Below are positions 42,149 through 50,228 of a DNA stretch of 51,349 nt, piece after piece. Position 1 is the stretch's first letter. Each line of letters opens with the position of its first letter. The translations under genes and the position numbers were made by a program. The stretch lies in NCBI GenBank assembly GCA_003552365.1, contig PUKR01000099.1, positions 1 through 51,349 on the forward strand, given 5' to 3'. Below the pieces are notes generated by a model, which worked only from the letters and a program-made list of their open reading frames with translations, did no database searches and was not told the DNA's origin. This stretch comes from Syntrophomonadaceae bacterium. Lineage in GTDB: Bacteria > Bacillota > Dethiobacteria > DTU022.

Positions 42149-44101
42149 TTATCGCATGTAATCCACCAGGGTTGGCTGCAGCATTTTCTGGGCTGTAGAG
42201 AGAGCAGCGTGATAGGCATTCTCCTGCATTGTAAATTCTGTGATTACATAAGCCAGGTCGATATCTTCGATTTCCGAGCGAATTTCACGCAGTGATATGT
42301 TTTCGCTAAAGAGAGTGTCATACATTGCTTCCACCCGGTTCGATCGCGCTCCAACCTGGGCTAATTGTTCCAGGAAATGATCCACCGATTTGTCCATTTT
42401 ATCCAGGGCTTCGCCACCAAGCGCTTCACGATCATCGTTCATCAAGGCATTATATACTTCAAAAACTGCTTCAAAAACTTCTTCATTTTCGCCAAATACT
42501 TTTTTCCCGCTTAAATTCATAATCACCTGCTGGTGGGGGCTGATATCCTGGCTCCGCTCCTTGTCATCACCGTAATATACCGGAAATCCTTCACTATCGT
42601 AGGAAAAGGTTAGGGCTGCCTCTTCACCGGTATCTGCAAACTGATTATAAGATAGTGAAATGCTGCCATCATGAACTTCACCCTTGTTCGGAGAACGATC
42701 AAAAGTATCCAGGCTTTGATAATGCAGTTCGATATCCGAATCATTCAGGGCCTCTTCGGCAAAAACGTAGGTGATGCCAGATCCCCCTCCCCGGTGTTCA
42801 CCGCTGAGGTGTGCCTGATCGTAAGTAACTCCTTCTTCCCCGGAAGGTTTGAAATTCAATATTGCTTTGTCGCCCATCTTTAGATCGCCGGCATCAAGCG
42901 CATCTAATTGATCCAGGCCTTCAATGTTGAATTCGATATCTCCCAGGTTAACAGTTTGGCTTTCCTCACCCTCTTCACCATAGGTAAGGGTAAAACTGCC
43001 CTCGTGGTTTTCATAGGTTCCATCCAGGGCATACTGATGAGAGTTATAATGGTAGGTAACTTCACCGGTACTTTCATCAACACCGGTTACCTCCAGCTGT
43101 ACGGAAGCGCTGAAACCGGAAGCGACAGTTACGGAGTCACCATCTTCGGCGCCAGCGAGCTGATCCATATCGATCCTAAAATCATCTCCTAAAACTGATT
43201 CATTTCCGCCCTCAGGCTCAAGGACGCCATTTTCATCAACCGTTCCTTCTTCACCGCTTACACTTTCAACATAGTTCCATTGTTCCGTTTCCCCATCATA
43301 ATTAAGCTTTAAGGCAAAGCCTTGATCGGGCTCATTTTCTATAAAATTATTGTTATCGTAATCGATAGTCAGATCGGAACCTTCCTGCGGCTCTGCTTTA
43401 ACCATAACTCCACTGTTGATTTCTCCCGCCGTCTCCTCAAAATTATCATTGCCGATTATGTTCATAGCGCTGCCCTGTAAATACTGCCCGCTAAAGCTGA
43501 CAGCAGCTTCTTGATCAGCCTCCAATTCTTCCCTTACTTGATCGAGCCGGTAATCACCATTTTGCATGCCCTCTGCAATTAAATCATAAATTTCCGCTTC
43601 ATTTTCTTCCCCGTAACGGATCCCGCTATCCTCATTAACTTCAACATGATACATATTTTCGCGAACATAAGGAGAATTAAAAGTTTGATGTCCGCCAAAT
43701 ATATAAAGCCCGTTTGATTCTGTATTGGCAACTCCGATCATATGTTCAGTAAATTCAAGCACCTCGGGAGCTATTGCCCGACGATCTTCTGCAGTAAGGC
43801 TGTCATTAGCTCCGTAAATACATAACTCACGGATTCTTTGTAAAACATCAAGCCCGTTTTGCAATCCCCCTTCAGTGTTATCAAGCCAGCTTTTAGACTG
43901 ATTCATGTTCAACCGGAACTGCTCATTACGGTCTATCGAAGCACTATAACTCATAACCCGGCCCACACCTACCGGTTCCTGGGACGGGCGGGTAAACTTT
44001 TTCCCTGTTGACAATTGATCTCCATAGCGTTCAAGCCGTTGAAGATTGTTTTGAAGATTATGGTTTATGTTATGGGATACCATCTTATGGGTAATACGCA
44101 T
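42149..44101 (-). CDS. flgL: Hook-filament junction protein FlgL with about 370-residue acidic insert
   Basis: 650 residues versus about 300 for common FlgL. Residues 1-150 are the conserved N-terminal helices (MRITHKMVSHNINHNLQNNLQRLERYGDQLSTGKKFTRPS, GLYIFGGHQT) and about 522-650 the C-terminal helices (YDTLFSENISLREIRSEIEDIDLAYVITEFTMQENAYHAALSTAQK). Between them lies a long, beta-rich, strongly acidic region with many short Asp/Glu-flanked strands, which should face outward at the junction. No recognised domain was identified in it. Located between flgK and fliW as usual. Confidence 0.92.
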   Translation of the reverse strand: MRITHKMVSHNINHNLQNNLQRLERYGDQLSTGKKFTRPSQEPVGVGRVMSYSASIDRNEQFRLNMNQSKSWLDNTEGGLQNGLDVLQRIRELCIYGANDSLTAEDRRAIAPEVLEFTEHMIGVANTESNGLYIFGGHQTFNSPYVRENMYHVEVNEDSGIRYGEENEAEIYDLIAEGMQNGDYRLDQVREELEADQEAAVSFSGQYLQGSAMNIIGNDNFEETAGEINSGVMVKAEPQEGSDLTIDYDNNNFIENEPDQGFALKLNYDGETEQWNYVESVSGEEGTVDENGVLEPEGGNESVLGDDFRIDMDQLAGAEDGDSVTVASGFSASVQLEVTGVDESTGEVTYHYNSHQYALDGTYENHEGSFTLTYGEEGEESQTVNLGDIEFNIEGLDQLDALDAGDLKMGDKAILNFKPSGEEGVTYDQAHLSGEHRGGGSGITYVFAEEALNDSDIELHYQSLDTFDRSPNKGEVHDGSISLSYNQFADTGEEAALTFSYDSEGFPVYYGDDKERSQDISPHQQVIMNLSGKKVFGENEEVFEAVFEVYNALMNDDREALGGEALDKMDKSVDHFLEQLAQVGARSNRVEAMYDTLFSENISLREIRSEIEDIDLAYVITEFTMQENAYHAALSTAQKMLQPTLVDYMR

Positions 44102-44112
44102 GCGCTAACCTC

Positions 44113-45510
44113 CTAACGCCCCAGTTCGGTAAAGAGAACCGTGAGCATTTCATCTACATGGTTCAAATACCGGGCTGCAGCCTGCCAGGCGTGCTGATAC
44201 TGGGTCATATTCAACACTTCTTCATCCATGTTAACCCCGGCTACCGAGTTGTGCATTTCCTCAAATTCCTTTTTTGTGCGGCTAAATGCTTCGACCATTC
44301 GCTCACTTTCCTGGGCTTCCACGCCCATCGAGGTAACCACACCCCGGTAATATTCGACCAGGGAAACTCCGTCAAGGCGTCCTTCTTCCCTTTGGTCTCT
44401 CAGCCTTGCTATTTCCAGGGCATTCTCGCCGTTGCCGGGTTCACCCGGCTCGGTTGAAGCTGCTATATTGGAAGAATCTTCAATAACTTGTTCAGAAACC
44501 CGGAAATTCATGGCCGCAGAAGATCCTTCCTCGACAGGCTCAAAAAAATTGATCCCGCTTTCCTCATGATCCAAACCGTATCCGTCACTGTGCAGTTCAT
44601 TTACTTCCTCCACAAGGGTTCCCACAACTGTGTCCAATTCATCCTGGATATGGGGAATATCTTTATTTACAGCATCAGACAATGCGATAATCCGGCCCGA
44701 GGTTAAGTTTAACGGACGCCCGCGTTGGCTTACTACTTGCAAGCCTTCACCGGAATCATCAGTCTTCACGTTCATATGTAAAGCCTGATCTTCCTGGACC
44801 AGAAGCTGGCCCCCGGCAAAAATATCAACTGCTCCGCTTCCCTTACGGTGCACCTGGATATCAACCAACTCGGATAACTCTTTTATGGCCAGGTCTAGTT
44901 TGTCCAATAATTCGTTTGAGTCTTGCTGCAAGGCATCGACAAAGCGCAGTTTATCATTTAATTCACTTATTTCATCAGCTATCCGGTTTGCCTCATTAAC
45001 CCGCATCTCCAGTTCTTCCTGTTTATCCAACCTCATATCTTCCAGGCGCATATAAACATCTTCCACCGAATGAGTTAAGCTGACCGCTTTTTCCCGCAAC
45101 CCGGAACGCACCGCAGCTTCTTCCGGGGAAGAACTCAATTCCTGCCAGGCATCGAAAAAATCATTAAGGTATTTATTAATGCCATACTGATCCGGTTCCA
45201 TCATTATCGATTCGGCAGTCATATAGGTTTCCCGGCGCATTTCCCAGTAAGCTTCGTGAGAACCGGTATTTATTTTCTGGGAAAAATAAAATTCACTGTG
45301 CATTCTTTCAACTTTTGATACCCTGACCCCATTACCGGGAGCCATGTCGGTATCGGCTACTATCGGGGAAGCCACGGATTCAAGGTTGGCTCTTTGCCGG
45401 CTGTAACCCGGGGTGTTGGCATTGGCCACATTCTGGCCGCTGACTTCCATTCCTTTATGTTGAGCTCTCAATGCTTTGCGACCGATTTCAAATGAACCAA
45501 ATATGGTCAT
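44113..45510 (-). CDS. flgK: Hook-filament junction protein FlgK
   Basis: 465 residues. N-terminal EIGRKALRAQHKGMEVSGQNVANANTPGYSRQRANL and C-terminal VNMDEEVLNMTQYQHAWQAAARYLNHVDEMLTVLFTELGR are diagnostic. The middle contains the paired helices EELEMRVNEANRIADEISELNDKL. Length is in the normal range, in contrast to FlgL and FlgE. Confidence 0.95.
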   Translation of the reverse strand: MTIFGSFEIGRKALRAQHKGMEVSGQNVANANTPGYSRQRANLESVASPIVADTDMAPGNGVRVSKVERMHSEFYFSQKINTGSHEAYWEMRRETYMTAESIMMEPDQYGINKYLNDFFDAWQELSSSPEEAAVRSGLREKAVSLTHSVEDVYMRLEDMRLDKQEELEMRVNEANRIADEISELNDKLRFVDALQQDSNELLDKLDLAIKELSELVDIQVHRKGSGAVDIFAGGQLLVQEDQALHMNVKTDDSGEGLQVVSQRGRPLNLTSGRIIALSDAVNKDIPHIQDELDTVVGTLVEEVNELHSDGYGLDHEESGINFFEPVEEGSSAAMNFRVSEQVIEDSSNIAASTEPGEPGNGENALEIARLRDQREEGRLDGVSLVEYYRGVVTSMGVEAQESERMVEAFSRTKKEFEEMHNSVAGVNMDEEVLNMTQYQHAWQAAARYLNHVDEMLTVLFTELGR

Positions 45511-45536
45511 TTTTTAACTCCCCTTTATCAACCCGA

Positions 45537-46022
45537 TTAACAGCTTTGGTCAAGAGTTTTTGGCGACCCCGGTTCTGTTCTCTGCAGCCGACCGTTTTGA
45601 TCGTAATAAGCTAGCCTGCTGGAAAGGACAAGTTCCTGCAGCTCTTTTGAAAATCTGAGACGTTCTTCCAAAAGCGCACGATTTACTTCATGGATAGCCC
45701 GAATTTCTTGAAGGGTCCTCCTGATTTCAGCCAGTTTTTCCAGTAGATCAGGCTGACTGCTTTTTTCAACATTGGCTTTAATATATTCCTCAATCCCGGT
45801 ATTGGCATAAACAAGGTTTTTACGCCTGTCTTCCAGGTCCGCAGTTTTTTGCTTTAAATCTGAGCGGGTATTTTCATCAGAGAGCAGTGCTTTATAATCA
45901 CCGCTCATCAGCTGTTTGCGCATTCTTTCTTCCATATATAGTATATTTTTGAATAATTTGGTTCCTTCACTTAAAACAATATCCAGTTCAATTACTTTTT
46001 CCCGGTAAGCGGGCACTGCCAT
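45537..46022 (-). CDS. flgN: FlgN-type export chaperone for FlgK/FlgL
   Basis: About 161 residues from the ATG seven bases behind GAAGGGAAG. All-helical with EGTKLFKNILYMEERMRKQLMSGDYKALLSDENTRSDLKQKTADLEDRRKNLV, typical of FlgN/YvyG. Sits between flgM and flgK as in Bacillus. It holds FlgK and FlgL for export. Confidence 0.85.
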   Translation of the reverse strand: MAVPAYREKVIELDIVLSEGTKLFKNILYMEERMRKQLMSGDYKALLSDENTRSDLKQKTADLEDRRKNLVYANTGIEEYIKANVEKSSQPDLLEKLAEIRRTLQEIRAIHEVNRALLEERLRFSKELQELVLSSRLAYYDQNGRLQRTEPGSPKTLDQSC

Positions 46023-46056
46023 AATTAATCTTCCCTTCATGGTTGGGTAATGTAAG

Positions 46057-46344
46057 TTAAATCTTGCCCATAAACTTTAGCATGGCCTCCGCCAACTTTT
46101 CACTGTCAACGTGGTACTCACCATTCTCAATTTTTTCAGCGAGGCTTTTCAACTGGGCCGCTTTTTCGGGGCGGGATTCTTCTTCCAGCCGATCCATCTC
46201 CTGCTGTAAACCGGTGAGCAGCTGCGAAAGTTCTTTGCGGTCTTCACCTTTAGACTTGGCCTTTTGTGAACCGCCTGAAGCTTTTCCCGGTTCCTCGGTC
46301 AGAATTCGGTTGATCAGGTGCAGGTAATTTGAACTTATTCTCAT
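46057..46344 (-). CDS. flgM: Anti-sigma-28 factor FlgM
   Basis: 95 residues. The C-terminal sigma-binding region LKSLAEKIENGEYHVDSEKLAEAMLKFM is the family signature; the N-terminal half is disordered and Lys/Glu-rich. It binds FliA until the hook is done and it is exported. Preceded by a predicted sigma-28 promoter, giving feedback control. Confidence 0.92.
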   Translation of the reverse strand: MRISSNYLHLINRILTEEPGKASGGSQKAKSKGEDRKELSQLLTGLQQEMDRLEEESRPEKAAQLKSLAEKIENGEYHVDSEKLAEAMLKFMGKI

Positions 46345-46426
46345 TTCCGATCCCTTCTTTCCATGAAAACTTGGATCCAGACATAGTTCTTTTAATAATT
46401 ATTAGATATTAAGTCTTTCATATACA

Positions 46427-46453
46427 ATAATCGTCAGCTGGCAAATATATTTA
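46427..46453 (-). promoter_or_regulatory. Predicted sigma-28 promoter upstream of flgM
   Basis: TAAA (46453-46450), 15-bp spacer, ACGATTAT (46434-46427), compared with the SigD pattern TAAA-N15-CCGATAT. The match is partial in the -10 element. It lies in the 134-bp gap between fapA and flgM, the only larger gap before the flgM-flgN-flgK-flgL-fliW run. Confidence 0.5.
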
Positions 46454-46478
46454 AGAGGTAAATGGTGAAAGAAAGAAT

Positions 46479-48290
46479 TTATTTTTCCCAGGGGAGGATT
46501 TTAACTTCAAAATCTTCCTGGTCGAGGACAAGGCGAACACTGTTCAGCGTCCGGTCAGAGCGGTACTCTGTATTGCCAAACTTTATCCGTACATTTTCAT
46601 AGATGCTGCCCAAATGTACCTTCGACTTATATGGAACGTAAATGCGCCCCTGTTCAGAACTGACACGAGGCGATCCGGCTTCACCGATATATACATCACC
46701 GCCGGCTTCAATAGTTCCGCCACGGAACAACCGGGAAATCCTTACTTCGCCATTGCTTTTTAACTGGGAATTATAAACTCCGGGCCCGTTTATTATAATG
46801 TTCCCGGTACAGGTAAGGGCACTGTTCTGAACATAAGGCACTGTGATATCAGCTTGCCCGGTTTTTACAGCATTACTTTCATCTTTCAACTGCAGCAGCT
46901 TATCATAGACCTCCTGCAAAACAGGCCTGCCTAAGGCCTGGCTGTACTGGTAATCAGTAAAATGGGGGGCTATTTCACTGATTAAACGGGTTAAGTTTTG
47001 TGGAAGAGACCGTCCGGCAGCCTTCACAGACTTTATCAAGCTATTGGCATAGTCGGGCAGATCGGCAAATTTGCTCTGCAATAGGGAACGGACAACCGCT
47101 GCTTCCATTTTCTCCGTGTGTTTACCTTTTTGTTCCAGGGCTTTGGCAATTTCCTCTGAAGCTGCGAGAGCATTACCTACGCTCTCAGTCATATTTTCCA
47201 AAACATCATAAATTTCACCGACAACAAGATCAACCCAGCCGGCCTGGACCCTGCACTTAATGCAATTGCCTTTAAACAAAACACTTCCTCCGGCCAATAC
47301 TTCCGCGCCGGATGCATTGCCTCCCACCTCGACATCACCATCAGCGGAAACTTTCATCCCTTCAGAAATACCGCCCTGTACTTTTAAGTGACCACGAAAA
47401 TCTATATTTCCGCTTTTTATGTTCACATCGCCTTTATGGGTATAAACATCGTCAACCCTAAAGACATGGGTCCGCCCTTTTTTATAAGTAGGTGCCCCGG
47501 TACAGTTAGCAAGGACTTTAGTCTGATCTGGATTGAGAGTGGTTCCACTTTCACATTTTATCTCGGCCGGAAAAACCGGATCTGGTTGTATCTCTTCCCC
47601 GGTAACTCTCTTGCCTGATTCTCCCGGCACTGGCGGATGAATTACGGCTACGGGGTCACCTTTTTTAACTTCTTCTATCTCGAAACGCTTCCTGAGATCA
47701 ACCCGGCCCTCTTTTTCATCGTATGCAACAGCTTTCATTGCCCCCTCAAAAAGCGGCTCCACCCATCCGTTGCTCCCCTGTTTAACCGGTTTCCCCATAG
47801 CAACCTGGTGCCAGGCATTCTCTTCTTCAATTATTTTCGGCAAAACAGCCTGATTCAGTCCATAAACAACTCCCTGCGCTTTAATTTCTTCCTGGAGTTG
47901 CTCGAGGCTTAAATTTTTTATGGTTTCTTCCCTGAGCTTACCTTCTACCGTTAGTTCATCAGTATAGGGATGATCATCTATTATATAATACTTTCGCACG
48001 CCCGGCTTGTAGCGAGCTTCCGCCCTCATGCCGTCTGCACTGATCTTGACTTCAACCTGGTCAGGTTCAGTTTCTTCCCTGGAAGCAACCTCCACCTTAT
48101 CTCCGGGACATACTTCCGTTTTACCGGATATTACCCGTCCATTTACCTTTACTTCAACACCTTCGCCCGGATTAATAAATGCTCCAGTTCCTCCCTCGTT
48201 AGGAACATCGGTTACTTTAACCTGTCCGTTTTCCAGGGCAAGGAGGATATTTTTTGAAGTGTTTTTGTTGTTGCCGTCCTGCTGTCTCAT
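46479..48290 (-). CDS. fapA: DUF342 polymer-forming protein FapA (flagellar assembly protein A)
   Basis: About 603 residues. After an N-terminal lid domain (about 1-100) the core contains FAINPGEG-like GAFINPGEGVEVKVNG, YGLNQAVLPKIIEE, AVIHPPVPGESGKRVTGEEI and the repeated beta-helix stretch DVNIKSGNIDFRGHLKVQGGISEGMKVSADGDVEVGGNASGAEVLAGGSVLFKGNCIKCRVQAG. A helical segment interrupts the helix before it resumes (NIIINGPGVYNSQLKSNGEVRISRLFRGGTIEAGGDVYIGEAG). Start chosen at the second ATG, 12 bases after AAGGAG; an ATG at 48314 is possible. FapA proteins are linked to flagellar positioning and cell-surface functions; the mechanism is unclear. Confidence 0.88.
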   Translation of the reverse strand: MRQQDGNNKNTSKNILLALENGQVKVTDVPNEGGTGAFINPGEGVEVKVNGRVISGKTEVCPGDKVEVASREETEPDQVEVKISADGMRAEARYKPGVRKYYIIDDHPYTDELTVEGKLREETIKNLSLEQLQEEIKAQGVVYGLNQAVLPKIIEEENAWHQVAMGKPVKQGSNGWVEPLFEGAMKAVAYDEKEGRVDLRKRFEIEEVKKGDPVAVIHPPVPGESGKRVTGEEIQPDPVFPAEIKCESGTTLNPDQTKVLANCTGAPTYKKGRTHVFRVDDVYTHKGDVNIKSGNIDFRGHLKVQGGISEGMKVSADGDVEVGGNASGAEVLAGGSVLFKGNCIKCRVQAGWVDLVVGEIYDVLENMTESVGNALAASEEIAKALEQKGKHTEKMEAAVVRSLLQSKFADLPDYANSLIKSVKAAGRSLPQNLTRLISEIAPHFTDYQYSQALGRPVLQEVYDKLLQLKDESNAVKTGQADITVPYVQNSALTCTGNIIINGPGVYNSQLKSNGEVRISRLFRGGTIEAGGDVYIGEAGSPRVSSEQGRIYVPYKSKVHLGSIYENVRIKFGNTEYRSDRTLNSVRLVLDQEDFEVKILPWEK

Positions 48291-48382
48291 CCAACAAACA
48301 ACTCCTTCTAACATTTATTCAATTCCAGTTAACTTAGAAGCTGAATTTAAAAATTCAGTTACAGCAAGTTAAAGGCTGTAGT

Positions 48383-48643
48383 TCAATGGCGCGGGTTTTT
48401 CTGCACCATTTTAACAGCGTCAAGCACTATACCTAAAATATCCAGGTCCTGCTGCATTGCTAAAAGTTCGGCCCGGCCATAAGTTTCTCCTTTGCTTGAA
48501 ACTACATAGCGCGGTGGAATTTTATTCAGCGCTATAGCGCTGATATCAAACCGGCACTGCTGGCAGGTGCAGAATTCATGGTATTTCCTTACGTCATCAA
48601 TGGTATTGGAAACGACCTGTTCCATGAGGTTTTTAAGTTCCAT
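48383..48643 (-). CDS. comFB: ComFB-domain protein, possible cyclic dinucleotide receptor
   Basis: 86 residues from the ATG at 48643: ELKNLMEQVVSNTIDDVRKYHEFCTCQQCRFDISAIALNKIPPRYVVSSKGETYGRAELL, which matches ComFB including the zinc Cys group (CTCQQC) and the LNKIPPRYV block. ComFB lies close to flgM in Bacillus too, but comFA and comFC are absent here. ComFB proteins of cyanobacteria have been reported to bind cyclic dinucleotides, and this copy is next to a riboswitch-controlled HD-GYP gene. A receptor role is inference. Confidence 0.88.
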   Translation of the reverse strand: MELKNLMEQVVSNTIDDVRKYHEFCTCQQCRFDISAIALNKIPPRYVVSSKGETYGRAELLAMQQDLDILGIVLDAVKMVQKNPRH

Positions 48644-48677
48644 AACGATATCTCTCCTCAATTGATGAGATCATACA

Positions 48678-49799
48678 CTAAGATAAGTCTCTGTTTATAA
48701 CGTGCTCCGGTAATTCATGGTCATGGTACACCCGGTCGACAGCTACCTGTAAATCCTCCAAAAGATCTATTTCGTAGCTTTCAAGGGGGGCAAAATCCTC
48801 CCTGGCACAAATAATTCTAACCCTGGGCCGGTAGGGATAGCCATGAGTGTTATGAGTAACTACCCCAATTAGTTCGTTGGTTAGCCCGATTATAGTGCCT
48901 ACCGGGTAAGCGGATATGTGATGATAAAAAGTTTGCATCACATTTAAGTCATATCCTGTAGATTCTTCTTCCATAATTTCCAGGGCCTTGTGAGGCATAA
49001 ACCCGGGACGGTATGGGCGATCTGAAACCAGCGCATCATATACATCCGCTACCGCGCATACCCTTGGGTAAAGTTCAATATCATCCCCATTTAACCCCTG
49101 CGGGTAACCAGCACCATTCATCCTTTCATGGTGCTTGTAAATGATTGAAAGGGTGGGTCCGTTAAACAGCTGCCGCCCTTTAATCAGGTTCAAACCATAA
49201 GCAGGGTGCTTTTCTATTTCCAACCTTTCATCCTCAAACAAACGGTCCGGTTTGTTGAGTATATTTAGAGGAACCACAACCTTGCCCAAATCGTGCAGGA
49301 ATGCACCAAGCCCAATATCTTTAAGGGCTGAACGGGACATTCCCAGGGAGATCCCGGTCATGATGGATAAAACAGCAACATTAACAGAATGCCCAAAAGT
49401 ATAGTCGTCAGTATACCTGATATCGGATAAATTAACGGTGAGATTCTTATTGCTTAATAACTGGCCGACAATATCATCAAGGAGGTTAGAAAGTTCTTTT
49501 TTCACAGAAATAAAATGGGTATATTTCTTGTTCTCTTGATTTTTAATACCGGTGAGAGTATCTTTAACCAGGCTGACAGCTTTTTCCCTGGTTTCATCAA
49601 GGATAACATCTTCTACGTAAATATCCGGGATCAGGTTATCGTGAACGTAAACCCCGCGGATATTTAATTTCTTAAGCCGCTGAATGTATTCCATTTCCAG
49701 CTTAACCCCGGCATTAAGCAGGACCGCACCCCCGCTGCCGGTTATTTTTTTGGCTACTCTCATGCCCGGGCGCAAAGCCCAAACCGGGACTAATCTCAT
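48678..49799 (-). CDS. HD-GYP domain cyclic di-GMP phosphodiesterase
   Basis: About 373 residues. An N-terminal domain of unknown type (1-110; VWALRPGMRVAKKI, YIQRLKKLNIRGVYVHD) resembles the DUF3391-like lead of many HD-GYP proteins. The HD-GYP core (about 130-290) contains FGHSVNVAVLS, FLHDLGKVVVP, IEKHPAYG, YKHHERMNGAGYPQGL (GYP motif) and ADVYDALVSDRPYR, all residues expected for an active metal-dependent phosphodiesterase. A C-terminal 90-residue beta domain follows. The ATG at 49799 is six bases behind AAAGGTG. Its long leader contains a cyclic di-GMP riboswitch. Confidence 0.93.
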   Translation of the reverse strand: MRLVPVWALRPGMRVAKKITGSGGAVLLNAGVKLEMEYIQRLKKLNIRGVYVHDNLIPDIYVEDVILDETREKAVSLVKDTLTGIKNQENKKYTHFISVKKELSNLLDDIVGQLLSNKNLTVNLSDIRYTDDYTFGHSVNVAVLSIMTGISLGMSRSALKDIGLGAFLHDLGKVVVPLNILNKPDRLFEDERLEIEKHPAYGLNLIKGRQLFNGPTLSIIYKHHERMNGAGYPQGLNGDDIELYPRVCAVADVYDALVSDRPYRPGFMPHKALEIMEEESTGYDLNVMQTFYHHISAYPVGTIIGLTNELIGVVTHNTHGYPYRPRVRIICAREDFAPLESYEIDLLEDLQVAVDRVYHDHELPEHVINRDLS

Positions 49800-50009
49800 T
49801 GCTCGCACCTTTTTTTAAAGATTTAGCTGTTATTTTTATCGGCACAACAACAAACCGTTTAAGTGAAGTAACTTTTAAAATATTTTCACACACATTAAGT
49901 TTATAACATATTTTACTAACCGGCAAATATATCGAATAGACCTTTTCCAAACAAAATATTTATAGTAAAATCGCGATATTTATCGATAATGGCAGCTTAA
50001 GCTAATGCC

Positions 50010-50044
50010 AAAAAAATCCCTTTACCCTTAACGGGAAAAGAGAT
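50010..50044 (-). terminator. Intrinsic terminator after the HD-GYP riboswitch
   Basis: On the minus strand a 12-bp stem with one mismatch (AUCUCUUUUCCC at 50044-50033 with GGGUAAAGGGAU at 50027-50016, loop GUUAA) is followed by seven U residues. It lies just after the aptamer and about 210 nt before the start codon of the HD-GYP gene. The 210 nt in between (49800-50009) are AT-rich with no gene. Confidence 0.85.
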
Positions 50045-50060
50045 CGACAAAGATAAGTTA

Positions 50061-50169
50061 CTAACCATGAGCCGGCAGCCAGGCTATCATAGTCTGTCTT
50101 AACCTTAGACCCTTAGCTTTGCGCCCCTGCCTTTCGACAGGTTTGCCCTTGTCGATCAGGTTATTAGGA
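50061..50169 (-). promoter_or_regulatory. Class I cyclic di-GMP riboswitch upstream of the HD-GYP gene
   Basis: On the minus strand the conserved blocks are AGGGCAAACC, hairpin CUGUCGAAAGGCAG with a GAAA tetraloop, GGGGCGCAAAGCU, AAGGGUCUAAGG (tetraloop receptor side), and AUGAUAGCCUGGCUGCCGG. The equivalent of Vc2 G20 is G. A 9-nt segment at 50157-50149 (GAUCGACAA) in front of the core is complementary to 50050-50042 (UUGUCGAUC) behind it, and the last three of these bases belong to the terminator stem, so folding of the enclosing stem and of the terminator compete at their border. Whether ligand turns the gene on or off cannot be settled by eye. Confidence 0.92.
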
Positions 50170-50182
50170 TATATTCAGCTTG

Positions 50183-50211
50183 AGTATAATCAAGTATACT
50201 TGTGATGTCAA
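50183..50211 (-). promoter_or_regulatory. Consensus sigma-A promoter with palindrome in the spacer
   Basis: TTGACA (50211-50206), 17-bp spacer, TATACT (50188-50183), near-perfect. The spacer carries a perfect 12-bp palindrome CAAGTATACTTG (50191-50202), placed where a repressor would block RNA polymerase. Confidence 0.85.
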
Positions 50212-50228
50212 TTGTTAACGGTATACCA

